Positions 20,931-29,994 of a stretch of DNA of 64,000 bases are shown piece after piece (the first letter of the stretch is position 1; each line of letters starts with the position of its first letter). The notes beneath the pieces are model-generated. The model had not been told where the DNA came from. It saw only the letters and a program-made list of their open reading frames with translations, and made no database searches. The DNA comes from Prosthecobacter sp. (GTDB taxonomy: Bacteria; Verrucomicrobiota; Verrucomicrobiia; Verrucomicrobiales; Verrucomicrobiaceae): the NCBI RefSeq assembly GCF_014879935.1, contig NZ_JACSRD010000154.1, positions 27,699 to 91,698 on the forward strand, given 5' to 3'. The position numbers were made by a program, and so were the translations under genes.

Positions 20931-22877
20931 TCATCGCAGCAGCCGCAGGGCGTTGGCGATGACCAGCAGCGTGGCTCCGGTGTCCGCCAGAATGGCCAGC
21001 CACAGGCTGGTGTGGCCGGTCAGCGCCAGGAGAAGGAAAACCGCCTTGATGACCAGGGCGAAGGCCACATTGAACTGAATGACCCGGAGCGTGCGCCGGC
21101 CGAGCACCACGGCGTCTGCCACGCGGGTGAGATCATCCTGCATCAGCGCCATGTCCGCTGTCTCGATGGCCGTGTCACTGCCGATGGCTCCCATAGCGAT
21201 GCCGACGCTGGCCCGTGCGAGCGCCGGGGCATCGTTCACGCCATCGCCGATCATGCCGACGTGATGATGCACGGCCATCAGCCGCTGGATGTGCCCGATC
21301 TTCTGTTCCGGCAGCAGATCGCCATGCGCCTCGTCGATTCCCGCCTGTCGTGCGATGGCATCGACGGTGCGTTGGTTGTCACCGCTGAGCATGACGACGG
21401 GCGACACACCGGCCTCATGCAGCAAGGTGAGCGCGCGGGCCACCTCCGCACGCACGGCGTCGCCGATGGCGAAAATGGCGAGCACCGTTCCCGCGCAGCC
21501 ATCATGCGGCGTGTGGCCGAGAATGGCGAGTGATTCGCCACGCGACTCGATCTCCGCGAGCCTGGCCTCGATCTCCGGGCTGCACACACCGAGGCCATGC
21601 GCCATCGTGTGATTGCCGATGAAATGTGGGTGGCCGTCAATCACCGCCGTCGCTCCACGGCCGGTCACGGATTGAAAGCTGGAAACTTCCGGCCATTCGA
21701 TCTTCCGCTGTTTCGCGGCCGTGATCACCGCCTGGGCCAGTGGATGCTCTGAATGCGCGTCGATGGCAGCGGCCAGACGCAGCGCTTCATGCTCCGTGAG
21801 GCCCAACGGAATGACGGCGGTCACCTCCGGCCTGCCATGCGTGATGGTGCCGGTTTTGTCCACGGCCAGCGCCCGCAGCTTTCCCACGGCCTCCAGATAG
21901 GCACCGCCTTTGATGAGGACGCCCCGCCTCGCGAGCGCGGTGATGCCTGAGACGATGGAAACGGGCGTGGCGATGACCAGCGCGCAGGGACAGGCGATCA
22001 CCAGCAGCACGAGGGCGCGATAGGCCCAGGCGGACCACGCAGCGTCGGTGAGCAAGGGCGGCAGCACGAACACCAGCAGCGCCACGATGAAAACCGCAGG
22101 CGTGTAGATGCGTGCAAACCGGTCGATGAAGCGTTGCGTGGGCGCTTTCTGCTCCTCCGCCTCCCCCACAAGCTGGATGATGCGTGCCAGCGTCGATTCC
22201 GTGGCCTTTTTCGCCACTTGGACGACGAGCGAACCTTCGCCGTTGATCGTCCCGGCGAAAACACCGTCACCGGCCTGTTTTTCCACCGGCACAGACTCGC
22301 CAGTGATGGGCGCCTGGTTCACGCTGGAGCTGCCGCTGAGCACTTTTCCATCCAGCGGGATGCGTGCGCCGCTGCGGATGCTGATTTCCGAGCCCACGGC
22401 CACTTCAGCCGCCGCCGTCTCGGTCACTGATCCGTCAGCACCACGCACGAGAGCAGTCTCCGGGGCGAGTTGGAGCAATGAATCAATGGCACGTCGGGCG
22501 CGGCCCGCGCTCCAGGACTCCAGCAACTCCGAAAACGCGAAGAGGAAGACCACGGTGGCGCCTTCCGCCCCTTCCCCGACCAGCCAGGCGCCCGTCACCG
22601 CCACGACCATGAGCAGGTTCATGTCGAGGCGCCGGTCTTTCACCGCGTTGAAGGCCGGCGGCACGACAAGCAGGCCGCCTGCGAGCGTGGCGAGGGCGAA
22701 ACAGCCCTCGTGCAACGCTCCGGGTCCAAGATTGAGCCAGCGGAAGGCCAGCCCGATGCCCAGAAACAAGCCCGACGCCACCACCAGCGCCTTTTGCGGC
22801 AGCGACGTCTCATCATGGCCATGCTCGCAGGAGCTGCATGGCCGTGAATGAGGGTCGTGGCGGCGCTCTGTGCTCAT
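20931..22877 (-). CDS. Zn/Cd/Pb-type P1B ATPase
   Basis: This is a 648-residue heavy-metal translocating P-type ATPase of the inner membrane. It shows the ion-channel motif CPC (C296-P-C298), the phosphorylation motif DKTGTITHG, the HP motif in SEHPLAQA, and the hinge GDGVNDAPAL. The final helix reads LADTGATLLVIANALRLL, where the conserved Asp points to the Zn/Cd/Pb subgroup. No N-terminal HMA domain is present. Instead the first 20 residues are His/Cys rich with a CSSC pair at 14-17 followed by EHGHDE. The separate HMA-MauE protein encoded immediately downstream may supply the missing domain. It lies in the metal efflux operon, 71 bases after the Cys-tailed periplasmic gene. Confidence 0.93.
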   Translation of the reverse strand: MSTERRHDPHSRPCSSCEHGHDETSLPQKALVVASGLFLGIGLAFRWLNLGPGALHEGCFALATLAGGLLVVPPAFNAVKDRRLDMNLLMVVAVTGAWLVGEGAEGATVVFLFAFSELLESWSAGRARRAIDSLLQLAPETALVRGADGSVTETAAAEVAVGSEISIRSGARIPLDGKVLSGSSSVNQAPITGESVPVEKQAGDGVFAGTINGEGSLVVQVAKKATESTLARIIQLVGEAEEQKAPTQRFIDRFARIYTPAVFIVALLVFVLPPLLTDAAWSAWAYRALVLLVIACPCALVIATPVSIVSGITALARRGVLIKGGAYLEAVGKLRALAVDKTGTITHGRPEVTAVIPLGLTEHEALRLAAAIDAHSEHPLAQAVITAAKQRKIEWPEVSSFQSVTGRGATAVIDGHPHFIGNHTMAHGLGVCSPEIEARLAEIESRGESLAILGHTPHDGCAGTVLAIFAIGDAVRAEVARALTLLHEAGVSPVVMLSGDNQRTVDAIARQAGIDEAHGDLLPEQKIGHIQRLMAVHHHVGMIGDGVNDAPALARASVGIAMGAIGSDTAIETADMALMQDDLTRVADAVVLGRRTLRVIQFNVAFALVIKAVFLLLALTGHTSLWLAILADTGATLLVIANALRLLR

Positions 22878-22948
22878 CCCGGTTCAAAGCCAGTTCGTCG
22901 CCGCCTGACCGGATGGGCTGGACTATTTTATCCCGGACTGCGGCAGCA

Positions 22949-23389
22949 TCACTGCTTTCCTTCCTCCTTCTTGCACTTGCACAGCCATTCCGGCTCCTTG
23001 CATTCCTCGCAGGTGGCGGTGTTGTATTCAAAACGCGCGGTGATCGTCTTTGAGTCCGGAGTGTTCTTGTATTGCAGGATCAGCCACTCGCCTGCCTTCA
23101 CCAGAGGCAGGGCAAACCCCTTGGCATCCTTCTCCACAGCGAGTTTTTGCGGCGAACTGCGATCTCCCGTCGTCGCTGTGAGAGTCTGCTTGTCCGTCGC
23201 CACGGGTTTCATGTCCTTGTCGAGGAGAGCGATGTGATACTTGCCATCTTTGACGGTGACCTCGCCATGCATGGTCTCGTCCTTGCTGAATTCGAGGATG
23301 CGTCCGCCGTTCGGGCCGAGTTCGACGCCTTCATGGCCGAAGGCGAGGCTGCTGATGAGTGTGACGAGGAGGATGAGTCTGGTTTTCAT
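22949..23389 (-). CDS. Secreted Cys-tailed protein of the metal efflux operon
   Basis: This is a 146-residue protein with a clear signal peptide (MKTRLILLVTLISSLAFG) followed by a His residue at the presumed mature N-terminus (HEGVELGPNGGRILEF). The middle looks like a small beta-rich domain of the type found beside CusB/CzcB adaptors. The last 20 residues carry four Cys in CEECK and CKCK pairs, a likely metal site. Its ATG overlaps the czcA-like stop as ATGA, so it is translated with the pump. A periplasmic metal-binding or delivery role is inferred from composition and context. No specific family could be assigned with certainty. Confidence 0.75.
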   Translation of the reverse strand: MKTRLILLVTLISSLAFGHEGVELGPNGGRILEFSKDETMHGEVTVKDGKYHIALLDKDMKPVATDKQTLTATTGDRSSPQKLAVEKDAKGFALPLVKAGEWLILQYKNTPDSKTITARFEYNTATCEECKEPEWLCKCKKEEGKQ

Positions 23390-26300
23390 AGGGTGTGTGT
23401 TTGGACGTGTTTGAGGGCGGCCTTCCGGCCAAAGAGGTAAAAAACAGCAGGCGTGATCATGAGGTCCAGCAGCGTGCTGCTGACGAGACCGCCGACGATC
23501 ACCACCGCCACGGGATGCAGAATCTCCTTCCCGGGCTCGTTCGCGGCCAGCAGCAGCGGGATCAGGGCGATCCCGGCGCTCAGCGCCGTCATCAGCACCG
23601 GCACCAGCCGTTCCAGCGTGCCGCGCACGATCATCTGCCGCGTGAAGCCTTCGCCTTCATGCCTCATCAGATGCAGATAATGGCTGATCATCATGATGCC
23701 ATTGCGCGCAGCCACACCGCCCACGGCGATGAAACCGACGATGGTGGCGATGCTGATGTTGTCGATGAGCAGCCAGGTCAGAAACAGCCCGCCCATGAGC
23801 GCCAGCGGGATGTTCAGCATCACCTGCAGGGCCAGTGACAGGCTGCGGAAGTAGCCGTGGAGCAGAATGGTCACAGCAAGCAGCACGAGCGTGAAATAAA
23901 ACGCGATTCGCCTGGCCGCGGCCTCCTGCGCCTGGAACTCGCCCTCAAATCGGATGAAGTAGCCCTCCGGCAGCCGCAGCTTCTCGTTCACCGCCGCCTG
24001 CCAACGCCGGACAATGCCTTCCAGATCGCGCATGGAGCTGTTCGCGCTGATCACCATGCGGCGCTGGGTGTTTTCGCGATTGATGACATTCGGCCCCCTG
24101 CCCTCGCGGATGTCGGCCACCAGACGCAGCGGGATGCGCTGGCCGCTGTCGGTTTCGATCAGCAGGTCCCCCAGTTTCTCCGGCGAATCACGCAGGGCTT
24201 CAGGCAGGCGAAGCACTAGATCGACCGTGCGCTGGCCTTCACGCAACTCAGTGACGGTCTTTCCACCGAGCAGAGCCGAGACTTGCTCATTGAGCGCTCC
24301 AGGCTGCACGCCGTAAGCCACCGCACGCTCCCGATCGACTTCGATTTTGATCTGCGGGATCGAGACCTGCGCCTCCAAGATCACATCTGTGAGACCGGGG
24401 ATGGTTTTCGCGATGTCACGCACTTGAGCGCCCCTGTCACGCAGCACGGTCAGATCCGGACCGAAGATCTTCACCGCGATCTTCGCTGAAACGCCGCTGA
24501 GCATGTGGGACAGACGATGCCCGATGGGCTGGCCGATGTTCAGGAAGGTGCCGGGGATTTTACCCAGCTTCTCGCGGATCTCGGCAAAGACGGCCTCCCT
24601 CGGCCGTCCTCCTTCGTGAAACTCAACGTCGAACTCATTCACGCTCACAGGCATGACGTGATCATCGCGTTCGGCACGTCCGGCCCGGCGGCCGACGCTC
24701 TTCACGCCATCGATGTTTTGCAGCAACTGCACACCGACCTCGCCGATCTCATTCGATTGCGCCAGCGAGGTGCCTGGAGCACTGGCCAGCGAGATCGTGG
24801 CGCTGCCTTCATTGAATGCGGGCAGGAATTCCTTTCCCATGATCGGATAAAGCAGCAACGATCCGACCAGCAGCACGCCCGCCAGTGCGATCACGAGCAA
24901 TGGGGCTCCGAGGGCCAGTTTGAGGAAAGTGCGCTCCACGAACCACTTCATGCCGCGCACGACAAACGAATCGCGATGTTGGAGTGGAGCCTTCAGGCGA
25001 TCTGGGGCGTCGTCGAATCGGCTAAAGCCTGGACTCCAACTTAACAAAAGAGAGCACAGAACGGGAATGACCGTCAGCGAAACGACAAACGACGCCGCCA
25101 TGCTGGTGATCGTGGCGATTGCAATCGGCGTGAACAGGTGCCCTTCGATGCCTTCGAGCCCGAAAAGGGGCAAGAACACGAGAATGACGAGAACCGTGGC
25201 GTAGAGGATCGAATTCCGCACCTCGCCGGACGCGCTGGCGATGATGTCGAGCCGGATCTTGGACGGACTCTCCCTCAACCGACGCCAGACGTTTTCCACA
25301 TCCACGATCGCATCGTCCACCACCATGCCGATGGCCACAGCAAGGCCACCGAGCGTCATGGAATTCACGCTGACGCCGAACGCTTTGAAGGTCAGTATCG
25401 TCACGGCAAACGAGAGCGGCATCGCCATCAAGGTGATGAAGGTGGTGCGCAGATTCAGCAGGAACAAAAACAGGATGATCGCGACCATGATCGCACCATC
25501 GCGGATGGCCTCCTCCAGGTTCCCAATCGCATGCTCGATGAAGTCCCCCTGCCGGAACAAGATCTCCGCACTGACGCCCGGTGGCAACGTGGGACGCAAC
25601 TCGGCGAGGGCTTCCTCGATCTGCCGGGTGAGTTTGAGCGTGTCAAAACCGGGCGCTTTGTCGATGCTGAGCACCACGCCCATCGTTCCGTTGACGCTGG
25701 CATCGCCACGCATCGTCTGCACTCCATGAGCAAGTTGCGCGACATCACTGATGAGCACCGGACGATCACCCACGGTCTTGATCACGGTCTTGGCGATGTC
25801 TTCCAGCCGGGTCGTCATGCCGAGATTGCGCACCATGATCTCCCGCGGACCGGCCTGGAGATAACCACTGGTCGCATTGCCAGCCGCGCGACCCACCGCA
25901 GCCTCGATCTCATCAAAGGTGACGCCAAAAGCCGCGAGCCGGTTGGGATCCGGCTGCACCTGGATCTGTTTCACGCCACCACCGATGGTGAGCACCTCCG
26001 CCACCCCGCTGATGCTTTGCAGGCGACGGCGGATCGTCCAGTCCGCCAGCGTGCGGAGGTCCATCGGCGGAACCTTGCCATCCTCGCTGCGCAAGCCGAC
26101 GAGCAGGATCTCGCCCATCAGCGATGAGACCGGTGTCATGCCCGGTTTTGCGCCCTTCGGCAGCGTGTTCAACGCCGCCTGCAAACGTTCCTGCACAAGC
26201 TGCCGCGCCCGATAGATGTCCGTGCCCCAGGCGAACTCCGCGAACACGAGCGACAGGCCCACATCGGAGTTTGATCGCAGGCGGTCCAGCCCGCCCACGC

Positions 26301-26523
26301 CCTGCACCGCGGCCTCAATGGGCTGGGTGACCAGCGTTTCGACTTCCTCCGGCGCCAGGCCCGGCGCTTCGGTCAAAAGCGTCACGGTGGGCTTCGTCAT
26401 GTCGGGAAGCACCTCGACAGGAAGCTGCGTGAGCGTCTGATAGCCGAACAGCAGCGTCGCCAGCGCCGTCATGAGAACGAGCGGCCGGTGATGCAGCGAG
26501 AAACGGATGAGCGAGTTCAGCAT
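23386..26523 (-). CDS. RND heavy-metal efflux pump inner-membrane subunit (CzcA/CusA-like)
   Basis: This is a 1,045-residue HME-type RND transporter that would drive metal or related cation export across both membranes with CzcB- and CzcC-like partners. It has the typical start (LIRFSLHHRPLVLMTALAT), two large periplasmic loops and twelve expected helices. The fourth helix reads AIGMVVDDAIVDVENVW around residues 394-411. The VDDAI..DVEN pattern differs from both the classical zinc (DFG..VDGA) and copper (AIG..VDAA) signatures, so the substrate is uncertain. It lies between the adaptor gene (4-base gap) and the Cys-tailed protein gene (4-base overlap). Its length is normal for the family. Confidence 0.94.
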   Translation of the reverse strand: MLNSLIRFSLHHRPLVLMTALATLLFGYQTLTQLPVEVLPDMTKPTVTLLTEAPGLAPEEVETLVTQPIEAAVQGVGGLDRLRSNSDVGLSLVFAEFAWGTDIYRARQLVQERLQAALNTLPKGAKPGMTPVSSLMGEILLVGLRSEDGKVPPMDLRTLADWTIRRRLQSISGVAEVLTIGGGVKQIQVQPDPNRLAAFGVTFDEIEAAVGRAAGNATSGYLQAGPREIMVRNLGMTTRLEDIAKTVIKTVGDRPVLISDVAQLAHGVQTMRGDASVNGTMGVVLSIDKAPGFDTLKLTRQIEEALAELRPTLPPGVSAEILFRQGDFIEHAIGNLEEAIRDGAIMVAIILFLFLLNLRTTFITLMAMPLSFAVTILTFKAFGVSVNSMTLGGLAVAIGMVVDDAIVDVENVWRRLRESPSKIRLDIIASASGEVRNSILYATVLVILVFLPLFGLEGIEGHLFTPIAIATITSMAASFVVSLTVIPVLCSLLLSWSPGFSRFDDAPDRLKAPLQHRDSFVVRGMKWFVERTFLKLALGAPLLVIALAGVLLVGSLLLYPIMGKEFLPAFNEGSATISLASAPGTSLAQSNEIGEVGVQLLQNIDGVKSVGRRAGRAERDDHVMPVSVNEFDVEFHEGGRPREAVFAEIREKLGKIPGTFLNIGQPIGHRLSHMLSGVSAKIAVKIFGPDLTVLRDRGAQVRDIAKTIPGLTDVILEAQVSIPQIKIEVDRERAVAYGVQPGALNEQVSALLGGKTVTELREGQRTVDLVLRLPEALRDSPEKLGDLLIETDSGQRIPLRLVADIREGRGPNVINRENTQRRMVISANSSMRDLEGIVRRWQAAVNEKLRLPEGYFIRFEGEFQAQEAAARRIAFYFTLVLLAVTILLHGYFRSLSLALQVMLNIPLALMGGLFLTWLLIDNISIATIVGFIAVGGVAARNGIMMISHYLHLMRHEGEGFTRQMIVRGTLERLVPVLMTALSAGIALIPLLLAANEPGKEILHPVAVVIVGGLVSSTLLDLMITPAVFYLFGRKAALKHVQTHTL

Positions 26524-26527
26524 GGCT

Positions 26528-27640
26528 TCAATGGGCGGCAGCTTTGCGGTTCAGGACCATGCTCACGATCAACAGCACCAGCAGCAGTCCGGTGGTGCTC
26601 GCAAAAAACGTGGTCAGCATGTTCCAGCGGCCTGCATCGTGATCGTCATGCTCATGGCCCTCGTGACCGGCCGCAGCGATCTGCTCCTTGGTCATCTCAG
26701 TGCCGTCTTCATTGTGCGGATGACCGTGTGCCGCATCCATCGCCTCTTTGAGCGAGACACTCCCCTTCCCCGCAAAGCCCAAAGAGTAGGCACCACGCGT
26801 CACCACCTCATCCCCTGGCAGCAGACCCTGGAGCACCTCGGCAAAACGGTCGTTCTGCGCCCCCAGCACCACGGGCACTTTGACGAAGGCGTGCTTCAGT
26901 TCGTAGTCCTTGATGTAAACGAAGTGTTGCGACGCATCCCCCTGCACCGCGGAACGCGGGATCGACATCACGTTCTCACGGTGGCTGACGACGATGCTGA
27001 ATTCCGCCCGCATCCCCGGCCGCAGCAGAGCCTCCGGATTGGCCACGTGGAAAGCCGCCTCGATTGTTCCTGTCGTCTCGTCAGCCACTGTCGCGATGTG
27101 GGCAATCTTGGCTTCAAACACGCGCTCTGGCAGCGCATTCACACGGATGTGCGCCTGCAATCCGGCGGCCAGCCTGCCTGCGAGGTGCTGCGGCACGCTG
27201 GCGACGGCTTCCACCGTCTCGAGATTGACGATTTCGATGAGGGAACTGTCCGGTGTGACCGGCTGTCCCTGCACGATGTCCACTTTCGACACCATGCCAT
27301 TGATGGGAGCCTCCAGCTTGATCACTGGCGGCGGATCTCCCGGCTGGCGGCTTTCCACCCAGGCCACCTCGGCCCCCACATCGACCTGCTGATGCGGAAC
27401 GACGAGAACGGAGAAGGCACGCCCGGGAATGCGGCTGCTGACGATGGCTTTCTTCCCAGGAAGCACCTCGATGTGCCCGAGGGCGAAGACGGTTTCCTCG
27501 AACGAGGTCTCCTCAGCCTCGGCGAATTCGAGCCGCAGGTGCTTCACGCTCGTTTCATCGAGAATGACGGTGTTCGCGGCACGATCAGGCTCGGCGGCGG
27601 CGATGAGGAGCGGAGTGAGTAGAAAAAGGAACGGCTTCAT
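26528..27640 (-). CDS. RND efflux adaptor (CzcB-like) with His-rich tail and C-terminal membrane segment
   Basis: This 370-residue periplasmic adaptor links the RND pump to the outer-membrane channel. After a short signal sequence come the beta-barrel and lipoyl halves (IVSSRIPGRAFSV, then LEAPINGMVSKVDIVQGQPV) and the membrane-proximal barrel (LRPGMRAEFSIVV). The C-terminus is unusual. After about residue 315 it has a His/Asp-rich run (HGHPHNEDG, then HEGHEHDDHDAG) followed by a hydrophobic helix (FFASTTGLLLVLLIVSMVL). The protein therefore seems to carry its own metal-binding loop and a C-terminal anchor. Its start overlaps the czcC-like stop by four bases. Metal capture by the tail is inferred. 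Confidence 0.9.
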   Translation of the reverse strand: MKPFLFLLTPLLIAAAEPDRAANTVILDETSVKHLRLEFAEAEETSFEETVFALGHIEVLPGKKAIVSSRIPGRAFSVLVVPHQQVDVGAEVAWVESRQPGDPPPVIKLEAPINGMVSKVDIVQGQPVTPDSSLIEIVNLETVEAVASVPQHLAGRLAAGLQAHIRVNALPERVFEAKIAHIATVADETTGTIEAAFHVANPEALLRPGMRAEFSIVVSHRENVMSIPRSAVQGDASQHFVYIKDYELKHAFVKVPVVLGAQNDRFAEVLQGLLPGDEVVTRGAYSLGFAGKGSVSLKEAMDAAHGHPHNEDGTEMTKEQIAAAGHEGHEHDDHDAGRWNMLTTFFASTTGLLLVLLIVSMVLNRKAAAH

Positions 27641-28842
27641 GGCTGCGTGGCCCCCGTGGCGGATTCGTAGCGGATGCGGGCGAGGTGGAAGTCGCGCACG
27701 GCATCAAGCGTGGCGGCTTCGAGCTGGAGGCGCTGATCGCGGGCGCGGAGGACGGTGAGGAGGTCGGTCTGACCGGACTCGTAGGCTTTTTCGAGCTTGC
27801 CAGTCTGCTCGATCACGAGCGGCAGCAGTTTGTCTCGCGTCTCGCGGGCCAGATCCACGTTGGCCTGCATCTCCTTGCGTGCGGTATCGGCCTCGCTGGC
27901 GATTTGTTTGCCCAAAGCCACCGTTTCGAGCCTCTGACGCCCGGCGGAGGCGTTCTTCTCAGCGATCTCGCCTTGATTGCGGTTCCAGAACGGCAGCGGA
28001 ATCGAAACGCGGAAGCCGATGTAGCCCGTGCGCTGGTAATTCGAGCCCTGCACGTGCTGCTGCTCCGGGCCGCCGACAACGCCGACACTCACGTCCTGCA
28101 GGCGCTTCGACCGCGCGAGCTCGACATCCGTCTGCGCGGCCTGCGTTCTCGATTGGGACAGGCGGTAGTCCGCACGTTGCTGCCAGGGAATGAGCCCGGG
28201 CATCACGAGTTCTGGCAGACCACCGGTGATGGTCAGATTTTCCTGCGGTGCGATGCCGAGCATCGGCTTCAACTGGCCGAGCAGACGAGCTCGTTGCGTG
28301 TCGAGCTTCTTGCCCTCCACGATGAGACGTTGCGCATCGAGCTGCGCCTGGGCGGCATCCAGCGGTGAGAACTCGCCCTTCTCCGCACGGTTCCTGGCGA
28401 ATTCGGACAGCTTGGTGGCCAGACCGCCCTGCTGCTGGCGCAGTGCCCGCTGCTGATCGAGCGCGATCAGCTCCACCGCAAAGCCTCGCGCTTCGGCAAT
28501 GAGACGCCGTTCAACATCACGCACCTCCAGCTCGGCGGCAGCGACGAGCTGTGCCGAAAGCTGTTTCTCCAGGCGCAGACGGCGCGTGACAGGAAAGGAC
28601 TGCTCGAAGGAGAACTCGCCAGCCGTCGGACTCAGCCGGCTTTCCGTGCGATAGTCAAAGCCGAGCCTAGGATTGGCGAGGCGGCCGCTGCCGAGCTGCC
28701 GCCCGCGAGCCTCCTCGATGGTGAACCAGGCTGCTTTGAGCATGGGATGATGGCTGCGGACGCGGGCGGGGATTTCAGCCAGCGGCAATCCGGCCGCGAA
28801 GCCGGTGGCGGGCAGACAGGAAAGAAGAATGAGGCGCAACAT
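27637..28842 (-). CDS. Outer-membrane channel protein of the metal efflux system (CzcC/TolC-like)
   Basis: This is a 401-residue outer-membrane efflux protein with a signal peptide (MLRLILLSCLPATGFAAG) and two related long alpha-helical halves, each with the coiled-coil character of the TolC/CzcC family. The YRLSQSRTQAAQTDVELARSK region and the C-terminal SGQTDLLTVLRARDQRLQLE are typical of the second repeat. It would form the outer-membrane exit duct for the RND pump. Its gene precedes the adaptor and pump genes with a four-base overlap, the usual czcCBA order. A 106-base gap containing a strong hairpin separates it from the His-rich gene upstream. Confidence 0.9.
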   Translation of the reverse strand: MLRLILLSCLPATGFAAGLPLAEIPARVRSHHPMLKAAWFTIEEARGRQLGSGRLANPRLGFDYRTESRLSPTAGEFSFEQSFPVTRRLRLEKQLSAQLVAAAELEVRDVERRLIAEARGFAVELIALDQQRALRQQQGGLATKLSEFARNRAEKGEFSPLDAAQAQLDAQRLIVEGKKLDTQRARLLGQLKPMLGIAPQENLTITGGLPELVMPGLIPWQQRADYRLSQSRTQAAQTDVELARSKRLQDVSVGVVGGPEQQHVQGSNYQRTGYIGFRVSIPLPFWNRNQGEIAEKNASAGRQRLETVALGKQIASEADTARKEMQANVDLARETRDKLLPLVIEQTGKLEKAYESGQTDLLTVLRARDQRLQLEAATLDAVRDFHLARIRYESATGATQP

Positions 28843-28911
28843 GGCGGGAAAGAGTGAGGAATGCGGGACAGGCAGGCATGGCGGTGCGCCACGCGTGCGA
28901 TTGCGTCAGAA

Positions 28912-28934
28912 CCGCCGGAAATCGTGTCCGGCGG
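28912..28934. terminator. GC-rich hairpin between the His-rich gene and the czcC-like gene
   Basis: CCGCCGGA and TCCGGCGG form a perfect 8-base stem with a 7-base loop. It lies just after the stop of the His-rich gene and before the czcC-like start, and it lacks a T-run. It could act as an RNA-processing, stabilising or partial termination signal that lowers expression of the pump genes relative to the first gene. The role is inferred. Confidence 0.4.
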
Positions 28935-28948
28935 CGGCTTCCCGCTTC

Positions 28949-29398
28949 TCAAACCCTCAAGGAGATGACCTGCGCGATCCTGCGCGGCCATTCGTGAGCC
29001 GGCAGGCTTCGTCGTGGCGGCGTTTCAGGCGCACGACGCACGCCAGCCAGCGCCAGACGGCAGCTTTTCTCCAAAACAAGCGTTCCGATCACATCAAACT
29101 GCGGAGAAATGTCCGGCGTGGCATCCTGCTGATGCTTGGCGACGAGCGAATCCACCACGGCCGCATGTTCGTGCCGGTCGCCAACGTCCTCCTCATCATC
29201 GTGAGCCGGTGCGGGCTCATGCTCCTCCTCATGGCAGGCGGCAGAATGCGGTCCATCGCAATGATCGACCTGGCTGAGACGCTCCACCCCGCCGCAATCG
29301 CACATGAAACCGCGATGCAGGCCGAACGTCTGCGCCCAGCCAATCGCGAGAAGCGCGAGCAGGCCGAGGACAAGCCGGTGATGGCGGAGACGAAGCAT
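28949..29398 (-). CDS. His-rich exported protein at the head of the metal efflux operon
   Basis: This is a protein of about 149 residues starting MLRLRHHRLVLGLLALLAIG, an N-terminal membrane or signal segment. It is followed by CDCGG, then DHCDGPHSAACHEEE and a run of His, Asp and Glu (HDDEEDVGDRHEHA). Such proteins are common at the start of Verrucomicrobial czc operons and probably bind metal outside the cytoplasm. The start is uncertain, because ATGs at 29407 and 29419 are also in frame. It is divergent from the membrane-protein gene at 29486, so the operon promoter should lie at about 29400-29480. I do not recognise an enzyme activity. Confidence 0.6.
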   Translation of the reverse strand: MLRLRHHRLVLGLLALLAIGWAQTFGLHRGFMCDCGGVERLSQVDHCDGPHSAACHEEEHEPAPAHDDEEDVGDRHEHAAVVDSLVAKHQQDATPDISPQFDVIGTLVLEKSCRLALAGVRRAPETPPRRSLPAHEWPRRIAQVISLRV

Positions 29399-29485
29399 GG
29401 CGGCAAGCATAGTCCACATCGACGGTCTGCCGCAAGCTTCGATTCAATCCAGCCCGCCGGACAGTTCGCCCGGACGTCTCACGTA

Positions 29486-29992
29486 ATGGGTGACATGAGC
29501 AGCTTCCGCCTCCGCCCGCACTTCACGCACCGGCTGGACATGAACGTCGAGCAGGCCCGGTCATGGCTGGAGAGCGGCATGCGTGAGCACGCGGAACGCT
29601 GCGAGGTGAAAAGCTTCCCCGGCTACCTCAGCCTGCGCATTCTGGAGTCAGAGCAGCATTACTGGTCTCCCCAGCTTCAGCTCAGCCTCGATCCTGATGG
29701 GGATGGTGCGCTGGTCACCGGCACCTACGGGCCGAACACGAACCTGTGGTCCTCATTTGTGTATGCGTATCTGATCCTGGCCTCGGCGGCGCTGTTCTCA
29801 GGCATCCTCGGCATGTGCCAGTGGTGCATCGGCCAGACGCCGTGGGGCCTGTGGATTCTCGGCCTCGCCCTGACCATCGCCGCCGGGCTCTACATCTCCG
29901 CCCAGATGGGGCAGAAGCTAGGCGCACAGCAGACTTTCCAGCTCCATTGCGTGTATGAGGCCGCCATCGGCCGCGAAGTCGCCATCTCGTGA
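29486..29992 (+). CDS. Small membrane protein of unknown function
   Basis: This is a 168-residue protein starting MGDMSSFRLRPHFTH; an alternative ATG three codons later is equally possible. A soluble N-terminal part of about 90 residues is followed by two hydrophobic helices (AYLILASAALFSGILGM and LWILGLALTIAAGLYIS) and a short C-terminal tail. The N-terminal half has alternating charged and hydrophobic residues and a TYGPNTNLWS segment but no motif I recognise. It is divergent from the metal operon and converges with the dehydroquinate-synthase-like gene with only two bases between them. The frame remains open far upstream, but that extension overlaps the divergent gene and has no support. 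Confidence 0.7.
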   Translation: MGDMSSFRLRPHFTHRLDMNVEQARSWLESGMREHAERCEVKSFPGYLSLRILESEQHYWSPQLQLSLDPDGDGALVTGTYGPNTNLWSSFVYAYLILASAALFSGILGMCQWCIGQTPWGLWILGLALTIAAGLYISAQMGQKLGAQQTFQLHCVYEAAIGREVAIS

Positions 29993-29994
29993 CG

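Noticed and set aside
28805..29485. N-terminal extension of the plus-strand membrane-protein gene back to 28805
   Set aside because: It overlaps the divergent His-rich gene and the operon promoter region and shows no protein-like conservation pattern. A natural start exists at 29486.
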